Origin: Leucobacter zeae
GTDB taxonomy: Bacteria; Actinomycetota; Actinomycetes; Actinomycetales; Microbacteriaceae
DNA length: 64,000 nt
Assembly: GCF_016758175.1 (NCBI RefSeq)
Contig: NZ_QYAB01000003.1
Coordinates: 124,001-188,000, forward strand
Reading direction: 5' to 3'
The notes beneath the pieces are model-generated. The model was not told the origin of the DNA. It was given only the letters and a program-made list of their open reading frames with translations, and did not search any database. Below, piece by piece: positions 8,959 through 17,798 of the stretch; positions within the stretch are counted from its first letter, which is position 1; every line of letters begins with the position of its first letter. A program made the translations under genes and the position numbers.

Positions 8959-11900
8959 TCAGGCGTCGCCGCGCGGCACAAACACGCGATCCACGAGACG
9001 CGCCGCGGCGTGCCCGTCCTCGAGCTCCATGAACTCCCGCACGAATCGGAGCCGCTCCGGCTCGTAGGCCGCACCGATCCGATCCGCGTCGCGGATGGCC
9101 GCGGTGAGCGCCGCCTGGTCGGTCAGATACGGCCCCGGCGAGGTCCCCTCATAGGGCACGAAGCTCTCGCGCCCGGCGAAGTAGCTCTCGCGGTCCGGAA
9201 CGTAGAACAGCGACGGCTTGCCGGTCAGCGCGTAGTCGAACCTGAGCGACGAGTAGTCGAGGATCGCGAGATCCGAGGCCAGGATCAAGTGGTTGATGTC
9301 GGGGTAGTCCGTGACGTCGATGTACTTCTCGGCCTCGCCCGAGGTCGTGCCCGCGTTGAACGGGTGCCCGCGCATGAGCAGCACGTAGCCGTCTCCGAGC
9401 TCGCGCACCAGGCGCTCGGCATCGAGGAAGTCGACCATCTGCGCCGACATCTGATTCGACGAGAGCGCATCCCGGTAGGTCGGGGCGTAGAGCACTGCGC
9501 GCGTGCCCGGCGCGATGCCCAGGCGCTCGCGCGTCGCGCGTCGCAGTTCCGGAGCCGCGTCGTCGAGCAGGGCGTCGTTGCGCGGGTAGCCGATCTCGAG
9601 GATCTCGGTCGGCGGCTGGGCGTCCTCGCGGTAGAACTGCATGAGCGGTTCCGTGGCGTAGCGCGCGGGCGAGACGAGGTAGTCCCACTCCTCGGCCCGG
9701 GTGAAGAAGGACTCCTGGCGCTCGCCGCCGAATCCGAGGCGATCCCACCAGCGACGGCCCTGCAGCTTGAAGGGGTACCCGTGGTGCGTCTCGATGAGCA
9801 CCTGCCCCTCCGACTTGCGGAACCAGTCGGGCTGGTGGACGTTCACCATCACGTAGTTCGCGGTGCCGAACGCCTCGAAGTACTCGCGGCTCTCCTCGAT
9901 CACGGCCCTGCCGCCCTCGGGGACGCGGACCGAGTGGTCCTTCACCGCCCAGATGAGTTCGAGGTCGCTGCCCCGCCGCTGCAGCTCGCGGTGCACCGCG
10001 AGCGCCGAGTCGTTCGCCTCCTCGCCGTAGCGATTGCGGAAGAGCACGGATCGGCGCCCGGTCTCGGCGGAGAGGGAGCGCGACCAGTCGCGCATGCGCC
10101 AGACGTCGCCGCCGCCGAGCTCGCTCTCGCGACGCGGCGGAAGCACGTCGACGGTGGCGATGCCGCGTTCGTCGCGCTCCACGACGATACGGCAGCGTTC
10201 GTCCCGCAGCTCGATCGGCAGGCGGGCCGCGAGGTCCGCGGCGAGATACGGGCGCGCCTCGGCCTGTCCCGTGCGGCCCGAGAACTCGTAGCGTCCGCTG
10301 CCGATCATGACGGGGCCGAGACCCCAGCGGTCCTCGAGCAACGGGAGCCGAGCACGCAGTCCCGTTCCACGGTCGATCTCGACCCGGATCTCGGAGTTCG
10401 CACCGGTCGCCCGGAGTTCCAGGGCATCGCCCGCAGCTGCTGACGCGTCCAGCTCGAAGCTCAGATGCTCCGGAGGCATCGAGACGTTCGTGACGAGCAC
10501 CGCGCCGTCGAGGTCGACGATCAGCGTTCCGCCGGATCGCTCATCGCTGCGATGCGCCTGCCTGCCGATGTGCACGCGCGATCCCGCGCCGTCGATCCGC
10601 GCGCCGAGCACCGAGGGAAGATGCGCCTCGCCTGCGCCGTCCCGGTCCGCGCCCTCCTGCACCGTGAGCACGTACTCGAACGGGCCGCGCTCGCCGAGAC
10701 CGGCGGGGGGCAGCTGCAGCTCGACGGCCCACCGACCGTCCCCGTCGGCGCGCACGCGCTCCACCGAGCGGCGCAGCGCGAAGCGGTCGTCGTAGCGGCG
10801 CAGGAACGCCTCGGTCAGCGGCCGCTCGCTCGCGAGCCGGAGCGCCACGCGGTCTCCGCGCACCGCCGCCTCCTCGATCACGACCGCCGGCCGCTCGACC
10901 CGCAGCAGCGCGGGCGAGCGCCGATACGCCTCGCCCTCCTTCTCGAGCGCGATCGTGCGCACGGCTCCGTCGATCCCCTCGCCGGCGCCGCCGAGGGCCT
11001 CGGCGCGACGGAGCGCGGTGTGCCCCTCCGTCATGACGACCCCGGTGCGCACGAACTCGCCGCTCGAGATCGTCGCCTCGAGACCGTACACCCCGTCGGC
11101 GTCCAGCAGCCCGAACGGGATACGCGCGCGCACTGCGCCGTAGGCCATCTCGGCGTAGCGCCGGGTGAAGCCGAGCGCGCTGCGCGCATCGACGACGCGC
11201 TCGTGCGCGAGCACGGAGCGCGTTCCGTCCGGCGCGACGAGCACGAGCTCGAGCTCGTAGGGGTCGACGTCGATGCGCAGGTGGTTGACGTGCGCGAAGA
11301 GCGAGAGCTCGACGCCGTCCGCACCAACGGCGATGTCGCGCACCGCCGCCTCGAGCGGGGTCTCGAGATCGGAGAAGACGAACGCCCCGTCGGGGAGCAC
11401 CGAGCGCAGCTCCTCGCGCATCGGCAGCTCGGCGAGGATGCGGTCGCCCGCCACCGGCCCCCCGAAGTGGTCGCGATCCCACCCCTGCTGCTCGAGGAAT
11501 CGCAGCGCGAGGTCGCGCCGGTCGGCCGCGCACAGCCCGATCATGACCTTCTTGCGCGCTTCGATGCGCCGCCAGAGCGCGGGGGTCATGAGGTCGCTGA
11601 GGTAGTGCAGCGAGTGCGAGAACTCGGCCCAGGCCTCGTCGCTCATGCGCCGGATCTCGACCAGGAACTCGCCGAAGTTGTTGTTGAGGATGTGCGTGAT
11701 GCGGATATCGCGCGCCTCGAGCGCCCCGTAGTCCTCGAGGTTCTCGAGCGAATCCCGCACCGCGATGTGGTGCGCGTGGAGGTTCTTCGCCGAGATGCTG
11801 CTCTGCGTGATCGACGACCGGTCCTCGCGGATGCGCCAGTTCAGGCTGACGCGCGACAGCACGTCGAACGAATCGGCCGCGGCGTAGGCGGCCATCGACA

Positions 11901-12606
11901 CCGCCTGATCCTCGTAGAGCAGGCCGACGGGGAACTGGAAACCGTGGCGCTCCCAGAACTCCCGACGGTACACCTTGCTCCAGGCGACGGCGTTGACCAT
12001 GATGTCCGGGAACTCGCTCAACGTCGTCGCGACCCGGTCGACCTCGTGCGCGGCGCCGATCCAGGCGCCCGCCGGCGGGAACTCGCCTCCGAGCTCCCGC
12101 CGGTAGGGCATCACCGCGAAGTCCGATCCGGATCGGCGCAGCATGTCGATCGCGTCGCTGTAGGCGTGGCGGTCGACGAAGTCGTCGCTGTCGAGGAAGG
12201 CGAGGAACTCGCCCCGCGCGTGCTGCATCCCGGTGTTGCGCGCGGCGCTCAGGCCGCCGTTCTCCCGCCGCACGATCTCGATGCGCGGATCGCGGCGCGC
12301 GTACCGCCTGGCGACCTCGTAGCTGCGATCGGGCGAACCGTCGTCGACGACGATGATCTGCACTCGCGCGTAGTTCTGCCGCATCAGCGACTCGAGGCAC
12401 TCGCCGATGTAGCGCTCGACGTTGTACATCGGCACGACGATGCTGAGGAGGCCCGGCACGGACCCCCGGGTCACCGCCATCCGCCCGCGCATGACACCGC
12501 CGCGGACGCGCCGCGATGCGGTGCGAGCGGCCTCGCGAGCCGGGAGCAGTCGGGGACTGGCGAGCGTGTCGACGATCCTGGTGCGGAGACTCACGTGGTT
12601 CTTCAT
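8959..12606 (-). CDS. Large GT2 glycosyltransferase/CDP-polyol phosphotransferase fusion
   Basis: At 1215 residues this is the longer of two fusions of the same type. A family 2 glycosyltransferase covers about residues 52-340 (LSIVVPMYNV, DDGSPD, DSDDF). A region of some 400 residues that I cannot assign, rich in beta-type sequence, follows. The C-terminal third is a TagF/TarL-type CDP-polyol phosphotransferase with HHGYPFK near 940, YAPTYRD, and LDYSSLRFD near 1115. It should polymerise or prime a polyol-phosphate chain on the membrane. AGGAGG abuts the ATG at 12606 with no spacer, so the true start may be downstream, for example GTG 12594. A 12-bp hairpin just upstream separates it from the SLH genes. 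Confidence 0.85.
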   Translation of the reverse strand: MKNHVSLRTRIVDTLASPRLLPAREAARTASRRVRGGVMRGRMAVTRGSVPGLLSIVVPMYNVERYIGECLESLMRQNYARVQIIVVDDGSPDRSYEVARRYARRDPRIEIVRRENGGLSAARNTGMQHARGEFLAFLDSDDFVDRHAYSDAIDMLRRSGSDFAVMPYRRELGGEFPPAGAWIGAAHEVDRVATTLSEFPDIMVNAVAWSKVYRREFWERHGFQFPVGLLYEDQAVSMAAYAAADSFDVLSRVSLNWRIREDRSSITQSSISAKNLHAHHIAVRDSLENLEDYGALEARDIRITHILNNNFGEFLVEIRRMSDEAWAEFSHSLHYLSDLMTPALWRRIEARKKVMIGLCAADRRDLALRFLEQQGWDRDHFGGPVAGDRILAELPMREELRSVLPDGAFVFSDLETPLEAAVRDIAVGADGVELSLFAHVNHLRIDVDPYELELVLVAPDGTRSVLAHERVVDARSALGFTRRYAEMAYGAVRARIPFGLLDADGVYGLEATISSGEFVRTGVVMTEGHTALRRAEALGGAGEGIDGAVRTIALEKEGEAYRRSPALLRVERPAVVIEEAAVRGDRVALRLASERPLTEAFLRRYDDRFALRRSVERVRADGDGRWAVELQLPPAGLGERGPFEYVLTVQEGADRDGAGEAHLPSVLGARIDGAGSRVHIGRQAHRSDERSGGTLIVDLDGAVLVTNVSMPPEHLSFELDASAAAGDALELRATGANSEIRVEIDRGTGLRARLPLLEDRWGLGPVMIGSGRYEFSGRTGQAEARPYLAADLAARLPIELRDERCRIVVERDERGIATVDVLPPRRESELGGGDVWRMRDWSRSLSAETGRRSVLFRNRYGEEANDSALAVHRELQRRGSDLELIWAVKDHSVRVPEGGRAVIEESREYFEAFGTANYVMVNVHQPDWFRKSEGQVLIETHHGYPFKLQGRRWWDRLGFGGERQESFFTRAEEWDYLVSPARYATEPLMQFYREDAQPPTEILEIGYPRNDALLDDAAPELRRATRERLGIAPGTRAVLYAPTYRDALSSNQMSAQMVDFLDAERLVRELGDGYVLLMRGHPFNAGTTSGEAEKYIDVTDYPDINHLILASDLAILDYSSLRFDYALTGKPSLFYVPDRESYFAGRESFVPYEGTSPGPYLTDQAALTAAIRDADRIGAAYEPERLRFVREFMELEDGHAAARLVDRVFVPRGDA

Positions 12607-12619
12607 CCTCCTACAGCGC

Positions 12620-12648
12620 CCGACCGCCGACGGAAGGTCGGCGGTCGG
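12620..12648 (-). terminator. Hairpin after SLH gene
   Basis: A perfect 12-bp inverted repeat, CCGACCGCCGAC (12620-12631) and its complement (12637-12648), with a 5-base loop. It lies 28 bases past the stop of the SLH gene at 12677 and just before the start of the glycosyltransferase at 12606. It probably ends SLH transcription. There is no U-run, as is common in high-GC actinobacteria. Confidence 0.6.
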
Positions 12649-12676
12649 ACTCAGAATACCAGCGGCCGCTGGGGCG

Positions 12677-14356
12677 CTAGGCGTAGATCCGGTACAGGAA
12701 CGCGGCCATCGCGCCGCGGGATACGGGGTCGGCGGGCCGGAACTCCGGGTTGCTCGGGCCGGCCGCGGCGTAGCCCTGCTTCGCCATCCAGGCGATGCCC
12801 TTCGCGTGGGTCGAGTCCGCGGGCACGTCGGTGTAGGGCGGTTTCGCGGTCACGCCGTCCTTGGCGCCGTCCTCGAGGCGGTAGAGGAAGGTGGCCATCG
12901 CGCCTCGCGTCGTGCTGCTTCCCGGGTTGAACTTCGCGGCTTTCGCGGCGTACCCGCGCTCGTACATCCAGGCGATGCCCGCGTAGTGGGGGTTCGACTT
13001 CGGCACATCCGCGTACGGGAGCTTGAGATTCGCGCTGGGAGTATAGCCGGGTTCGATCATGCGCCGCAGGAACGTCGCCATCGCGCCGCGCGTCGTCGCG
13101 TTCGCCGGGTTGAAGGCGGGCGCATCAGCCCCGCTCGCCGCGTAGCCGCGCGCCCCCATCCATTCGATGTGCTTGTAGAACGCGTGCGACGTCGGGATGT
13201 CGCCGTAGCGGGTCTTCGGCGATCCGAACCAGGCGCGGTAGTACTGATAGAAGTTGCGGTTGCCGTAGGACGAGCACGCGTCGCCCTCGCCCCACCCGGC
13301 GTTCAGCGCAGCCGCGTTCGGCCGGTACGGCGTGTAGATGTAGAGCGCAGCGGTGGCCTGGTTCGAGATGTACACGGACGACGTGCCGCACCCGGCGTTC
13401 GGGTGCCACTTGATCGTGTTGTTCCGGAACGCGTGGTAGTTGTACTCGCTCGGCCGGGCCTGGTATCGCTTGATCTGCCAGGCGGAGCCGTAGACCTGGT
13501 CGAGGAAGCCGGCGGTCCCGTTGTTGCAGTTCGCCGAGTTGCCCGGGCCGGAATCGGGGCAGTTCCATCCCATGGCGTACGAGAACTGGCGTACGGTCGG
13601 CCAGGCATCGGAGATCAAGCTCTGCTCGAGCTGCAGCCGGACGAGCAGCACTTTCGGGCTCACCCCGCAGGCGCGCCCGACCTTCGCGATGATCTGCGCC
13701 GCGGTCTCGCGCGCGGAGCCGGCGTAGGCCGTGCAGTACGCGTTCGCCGCGCGGCTCTCGGTCTTCGTCGTGAGACCGCGCAGGCAGGTGTCCGCCACCT
13801 TCGAGCCGTAGATCGGCTTTCCCGCTTCCTTCCCCGGGTCTCCGATCTTGCAGCGCGGGACCTCGCGCTCGAGCAGACGCTGGATCTGCGCCGCCGTCAT
13901 CGACCCCCCGTGGTACATGTGCCCGTCTGAGATGATGAAGCCGGGGGCGAATCCGTCCGAGGGCAGCGCGCCCGCAGGAATGGCGGCCAGGATCTGCGGG
14001 ATGTCGACGTTCCAGTTCTCGTTCGGATCCAGCATCGGAATCAGCGGTTTGTCGTCCGCCTGCGGTGACGTTCCGGTTCCGGCCTGCGCGTCATCCGGAA
14101 TCGGCGGGGCCTGGACCTGCGTTTCCGGGGCGGCGCCTGCACCGTCGGCGTCGGTCGAGGCTTCGGGTGCTGCCGGGTCCGCGGGCGGCGACTCCGGTGC
14201 GGACTCGTCGTCGGGCGTCGGCGTCGGCGCGGACTCCACCGTCCGCGCGACCGCCCCGACCGGAGCCGCCTGCGCGACCGACGCCGGGAGCAGCATGCCG
14301 ATCCCGAGCGCGAGGGCGAGGGCGGTCTTCGAGGCGCGCGTGAGGAAGCTGGACAT
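12677..14356 (-). CDS. Secreted protein with lysozyme-like region and three C-terminal SLH modules
   Basis: This is an exported protein of 559 residues. A signal peptide (SKTALALALGIGMLL, cleavage near AQA at about 30) is followed by an acidic, Ala/Pro-rich linker. A cysteine-containing region (about 170-380) with LQLEQSL, CPD and NNGTAGF motifs resembles a widespread actinobacterial wall domain reminiscent of lytic transglycosylases; the Glu in LQLEQ could be catalytic, but that is a guess. Residues 385-559 hold three SLH modules, each with a DVP..H..I.WM..GYAA core and a (T/S)RGAMA motif. The start is ATG 14356, preceded by GGAG; an upstream in-frame ATG at 14461 would bury the signal peptide. 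The SLH modules should tie it to a wall polymer outside the membrane. Confidence 0.85.
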   Translation of the reverse strand: MSSFLTRASKTALALALGIGMLLPASVAQAAPVGAVARTVESAPTPTPDDESAPESPPADPAAPEASTDADGAGAAPETQVQAPPIPDDAQAGTGTSPQADDKPLIPMLDPNENWNVDIPQILAAIPAGALPSDGFAPGFIISDGHMYHGGSMTAAQIQRLLEREVPRCKIGDPGKEAGKPIYGSKVADTCLRGLTTKTESRAANAYCTAYAGSARETAAQIIAKVGRACGVSPKVLLVRLQLEQSLISDAWPTVRQFSYAMGWNCPDSGPGNSANCNNGTAGFLDQVYGSAWQIKRYQARPSEYNYHAFRNNTIKWHPNAGCGTSSVYISNQATAALYIYTPYRPNAAALNAGWGEGDACSSYGNRNFYQYYRAWFGSPKTRYGDIPTSHAFYKHIEWMGARGYAASGADAPAFNPANATTRGAMATFLRRMIEPGYTPSANLKLPYADVPKSNPHYAGIAWMYERGYAAKAAKFNPGSSTTRGAMATFLYRLEDGAKDGVTAKPPYTDVPADSTHAKGIAWMAKQGYAAAGPSNPEFRPADPVSRGAMAAFLYRIYA

Positions 14357-14392
14357 GCGCTCCAGCCTAGCCGGGCGGCCCGTGCGGTTCAC

Positions 14393-14417
14393 GGACGCCG
14401 AAACGGGAACGGCGTCC
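14393..14417 (-). terminator. Weak hairpin after SLH gene 14467
   Basis: GGACGCCG (14393-14400) pairs with CGGCGTCC (14410-14417) across a 9-base loop. It lies about 50 bases past the stop of the SLH gene at 14467 and upstream of the next SLH gene's start at 14356. It may end or slow the transcript of the two upstream SLH genes. Confidence 0.35.
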
Positions 14418-14466
14418 CGCCCGTGCGGTGCGCGGGGCCGGAACGCCGTTCTCGTCATCATCTTCC

Positions 14467-14876
14467 TCAGGCGAAGATGCGGTTCAGGAACGCCGACATC
14501 GCACCGCGCGTGAGCGGAGCGTCAGCGCGATACTTCGACGCCGGAGCAACGTACCCGTTCTCCGTCATCCACGCGATGCCCTTGTAATGCGTATCCGTCT
14601 TCTTCACGTCGGTGTACGGAAGATTCCCGCTCGGCTGATACGTCGGAGCCTTCATGCGCTGCATGAACGTCGCCATCGCACCGCGCGTCACCGCGTTGCC
14701 CGCGTGGTACTTCGACGCCTTCGCCGCATACCCGTTCTCGTACATCCACGCGATGCCCTTGTAATGCGTATCCGTCTTCTGCACATCCGAGTACGGCAGC
14801 TTCAGCGACGCCGACGGCTGATAATCGCTGTCATTGATGCGCTGGAGCATCGTCGCCATCGCACCGCGCGTCATCG
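14467..14876 (-). repeat. 410-bp near-identical repeat, copy 1
   Basis: This 3' segment matches 15821-16230 with only two differences, at 14608 (G here, A there) and 14806 (C here, T there). On the coding strand both changes are silent (Asp and Ser codons). Identity stops abruptly past 14876, inside the first SLH module. It points to recent duplication or gene conversion between neighbouring genes. Confidence 0.95.
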
Positions 14877-15804
14877 TGTTCGCCGGGTAGAAGTTGACGG
14901 CCTTCGCCGCGTACCCGTTCTCGTACATCCACGCGACCGGCGCGAAGAAGGTGTGCCCCTTCGGCACATCGGCGTACGGCGTCACCTTCTCGTAGAGCGT
15001 CTGGATCCAGTTGCCCTCCCAGACCTTCACGGGGAACACCTGGGCCTTGGACGCGCTCCAGGACGTGGGCTTGTCCTTCCCGGTGTAGTACTGGGTCACG
15101 CCGTTCCACACCGTGTACGCGGTGTAGTTTCCCGCGGGGATGCCTGCGGCGGGAAGATCGTAGTTCCCGTAGCCGACCTCGGGCGGGCACTGCGTGCTCG
15201 GCTGCACCCAGCCGCTCTGAGCGGGCTGCAGTTTCGTGACCGCGCCGGTCGCGGTGTTGCGCACGTAGTGGGAGACGCTGTCGGTCGACTTCCAGCCGCA
15301 CACCGCGAACGAGGCTCGCAGGCGACCGCTCTCGGTGAAGGCGGTCTTGCCTGCGGCCACATTGGCGTTGTTGACCGTGATTTCCTTGTTCGTTCCCGGG
15401 GCGGTGCCGTTCTTCGGGAGGTGGAGGCTGATGGTCAGCCGATACTTCCCGTTGGGAACGTTCTTGACCGCCCACGCCCCCGTATTCGGATCGAAGGTCA
15501 CGTTCGCGTCCGTGCCGAGCTCCCACCCCGTGACGGTGCCGGACTTCGCCTCGTACAGGGTGAGGTAGATGCCCTGGCTGTCGGAATCCGTGTACTTCAC
15601 CGGCTGCTTCAACGCACTCGGCGTGCTCGCTGGGAAGCTGAGCGTGCCGCTCACCGTGTAGCCGGCGGCGTGCGCGGGCTGAGTACCGGTGAACACCAGT
15701 CCCAGGCACAGCAGCGCGACGCCGATCAGCAGCGCGAGCGCTCTGACGAACCGCGGTGAGCGCTGCGAGAGCGCGGGTTCGATTGCATGATGCTCAATCA
15801 ACAT
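14467..15804 (-). CDS. Secreted SLH-anchored protein with carboxypeptidase-regulatory/Cna-B-like domains
   Basis: This 445-residue exported protein has a signal peptide ending near AHA (44-46). A beta-rich region (about 48-270) follows, with segments such as YTVSGTL and VPNGKYRLTI that look like two prealbumin-like stalk domains. Three SLH modules run from about 275 to the end. The ATG at 15804 has GGAGGGAG upstream. The last 410 bases are almost identical to the neighbouring gene at 15821, so the final two SLH modules and part of the first are the same in both proteins. Only 16 bases separate the two genes, so they are probably co-transcribed. No enzymatic motif was found; a structural or surface-display role is the simplest reading. 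Confidence 0.82.
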   Translation of the reverse strand: MLIEHHAIEPALSQRSPRFVRALALLIGVALLCLGLVFTGTQPAHAAGYTVSGTLSFPASTPSALKQPVKYTDSDSQGIYLTLYEAKSGTVTGWELGTDANVTFDPNTGAWAVKNVPNGKYRLTISLHLPKNGTAPGTNKEITVNNANVAAGKTAFTESGRLRASFAVCGWKSTDSVSHYVRNTATGAVTKLQPAQSGWVQPSTQCPPEVGYGNYDLPAAGIPAGNYTAYTVWNGVTQYYTGKDKPTSWSASKAQVFPVKVWEGNWIQTLYEKVTPYADVPKGHTFFAPVAWMYENGYAAKAVNFYPANTMTRGAMATMLQRINDSDYQPSASLKLPYSDVQKTDTHYKGIAWMYENGYAAKASKYHAGNAVTRGAMATFMQRMKAPTYQPSGNLPYTDVKKTDTHYKGIAWMTENGYVAPASKYRADAPLTRGAMSAFLNRIFA

Positions 15805-15820
15805 GTGCTCCCTCCGAGAT

Positions 15821-16230
15821 TCAGGCGAAGATGCGGTTCAGGAACGCCGACATCGCACCGCGCGTGAGCGGAGCGTCAGCGCGATACTTCGACGCCGGAG
15901 CAACGTACCCGTTCTCCGTCATCCACGCGATGCCCTTGTAATGCGTATCCGTCTTCTTCACATCGGTGTACGGAAGATTCCCGCTCGGCTGATACGTCGG
16001 AGCCTTCATGCGCTGCATGAACGTCGCCATCGCACCGCGCGTCACCGCGTTGCCCGCGTGGTACTTCGACGCCTTCGCCGCATACCCGTTCTCGTACATC
16101 CACGCGATGCCCTTGTAATGCGTATCCGTCTTCTGCACATCCGAGTACGGCAGCTTCAGTGACGCCGACGGCTGATAATCGCTGTCATTGATGCGCTGGA
16201 GCATCGTCGCCATCGCACCGCGCGTCATCG
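15821..16230 (-). repeat. 410-bp near-identical repeat, copy 2
   Basis: This is the second copy of the segment at 14467-14876, offset by 1354 bases in the same orientation, with A at 15962 and T at 16160 as the only differences. As a direct repeat it could recombine with copy 1 and delete or amplify the sequence between them. Confidence 0.95.
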
Positions 16231-17644
16231 CATTCCCCGGATAGAACTTCGGAGCGGGCGCCGCGTAGCCGTTGACGTACATCCATTTGATCGGCTTGTA
16301 GAACGCGTGCCCGGCGGGCACATCGGTGTACGGCATCCCCGGCTTGACCGTGACCGCCGCCGACGTCTTCGACTGGGTCGTGTACCCGGCCTGCGAACCG
16401 GTCACCCGCACCGAGACCTGCGCGCCCGCGTCGGCGGCAGCCGGCGTGAACGACGCGGAGGTGGCCCCGGAGACCGCGTCGCCGTTGCGCAGCCACTGGT
16501 ACTTCAGCGCGACCTGGCCCGGCCCCCAGGCGCCTGCATTCGCTGTGAGCGGCTCCCCCGCGACTGCGGAGCCCGACACCGTAGGCACTGGCGCGGTGAG
16601 CACACCCGGCTGGATCTTCACCGTGGTCTCGACGAAGTCCATCTTCCGGTCGCTGCGCGTCGCAGTCACCTGCAGCAGCACGGTACCGCCCGCATCGCTG
16701 GCGGTCGGAGTGTACGTCGCCCCCGTCACCTGGGCCGGGCCGCCCGGCCCGCCGCTCCCGACCGGGCTCCACCGGTACTCGATGGCGTCGGGATTCGGGG
16801 ACCAGGCCCCGTTGAGCTTCGCCGAGATCTTCGATCCGACGCGCGGGGTTCCGGTCACGGAGACCCCGGTGGGGCGGGTGTCGAAGTCCGTGCGGAAGAG
16901 CGCGTTGATCCCGGTCCGGTTCTGATCGGCGGCGAGCGAGATGGGCTTCGCGAGCTGCTCGCCGAACACGTCGTCCCACCAGATCTGCTCCGGCGATTCT
17001 CCGTTGTCGAACGCGAGGAACACCGCGCGGTAGGTGCCCGGAACGAGGCCGAAGGTGGCGTAGTTCACCGGTGCGAGCCCGGGACCGCTCCATGCCGAGC
17101 CGACGGTGACCCACCGATCGCCGATCTTCTGGTCGACGATCACCTGGGCCCGATCCTTGTCCTGCACCGTGATCTTGCCGCTGATCTTGGCCGAGGCCTT
17201 GAGCATGGTCGCGTTCTTCGTGACCGTCTGCCCCGCGTTCACCGTGATGGTGTCGACCGCTCCCAGATCGAGGATCTGCGCGGACTGCAGGGCGTTGTCG
17301 GGGCTTCCGGTGCCGTTCCACACCATCGCGTCGAGGTAGTAGGTGCCCGGCGCGAATCCGGTGATCGTGAACTTCCCGTTCGCGTCGATATCACCGCCGG
17401 TCCAGGATTCGCCCCCGGAACCGTTCGCGTTCCTGATGCCGACCGACACCTTCGTGTAATCGGTCGTCTCGTTCTTCCAACCCGACAGGGTGCCGGTGAT
17501 CTTCTCGCCGACGGCGAGCGCCGGCTGGGCGTTCGCCAGCACCGCGCCGAAGCAGAGCGTCAGAACGCCGACCAGCAGCGCGATCGCCCTGAGAGCGGTC
17601 GACGCGCGCGATCTCCCGGGCGAAACGGAAAGTGCAGTGTGCAT
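15821..17644 (-). CDS. Secreted SLH-anchored protein with Cna-B-like and Ig-like domains
   Basis: This 607-residue exported protein has a signal peptide to about residue 44. Two carboxypeptidase-regulatory-like beta domains (about 47-255; GKFTITGFAPGTYYLD is one strand pair) are followed by two actinobacterial Ig-like repeats (about 261-350 and 352-432), recognisable by SG.A..G..L.A..G.W.P and YQWLRNG. Three SLH modules start near 436. The ATG at 17644 follows GAGGGG; an earlier in-frame ATG at 17764 lacks a signal peptide at its front. The extended rod of beta domains suggests a wall-bound spacer or adhesin. Its 3' end is the second copy of the 410-bp repeat shared with the next gene. Confidence 0.82.
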   Translation of the reverse strand: MHTALSVSPGRSRASTALRAIALLVGVLTLCFGAVLANAQPALAVGEKITGTLSGWKNETTDYTKVSVGIRNANGSGGESWTGGDIDANGKFTITGFAPGTYYLDAMVWNGTGSPDNALQSAQILDLGAVDTITVNAGQTVTKNATMLKASAKISGKITVQDKDRAQVIVDQKIGDRWVTVGSAWSGPGLAPVNYATFGLVPGTYRAVFLAFDNGESPEQIWWDDVFGEQLAKPISLAADQNRTGINALFRTDFDTRPTGVSVTGTPRVGSKISAKLNGAWSPNPDAIEYRWSPVGSGGPGGPAQVTGATYTPTASDAGGTVLLQVTATRSDRKMDFVETTVKIQPGVLTAPVPTVSGSAVAGEPLTANAGAWGPGQVALKYQWLRNGDAVSGATSASFTPAAADAGAQVSVRVTGSQAGYTTQSKTSAAVTVKPGMPYTDVPAGHAFYKPIKWMYVNGYAAPAPKFYPGNAMTRGAMATMLQRINDSDYQPSASLKLPYSDVQKTDTHYKGIAWMYENGYAAKASKYHAGNAVTRGAMATFMQRMKAPTYQPSGNLPYTDVKKTDTHYKGIAWMTENGYVAPASKYRADAPLTRGAMSAFLNRIFA

Positions 17645-17749
17645 GTGAGTCCCCTCAGCGAAATGAACCCACTCAGCATACGCGGCGCTTCGCACCATTG
17701 TCGACAATCCGAATGGCGGGAGGGTTCGGCCGAACTCGCGCCGTTCCAA

Positions 17750-17775
17750 CGGGCGGAGGAGCATGCCTCCGCCCG
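17750..17775 (-). terminator. Hairpin after CHAP/SLH gene
   Basis: CGGGCGGAGG (17750-17759) pairs perfectly with CCTCCGCCCG (17766-17775) over a 6-base loop. It starts 24 bases past the stop of the gene at 17799 on the same strand, and upstream of the start of the SLH gene at 17644. It is a likely terminator between the two. Confidence 0.6.
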
Positions 17776-17798
17776 GCCGCAGACATCCGGCAGGCGGC

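Noticed and set aside
14467..16230. Assembly artefact as the reason for the 410-bp repeat
   Set aside because: The two copies differ at two positions and have unique flanks on both sides, so a collapsed or duplicated contig end is unlikely, though long reads would settle it.
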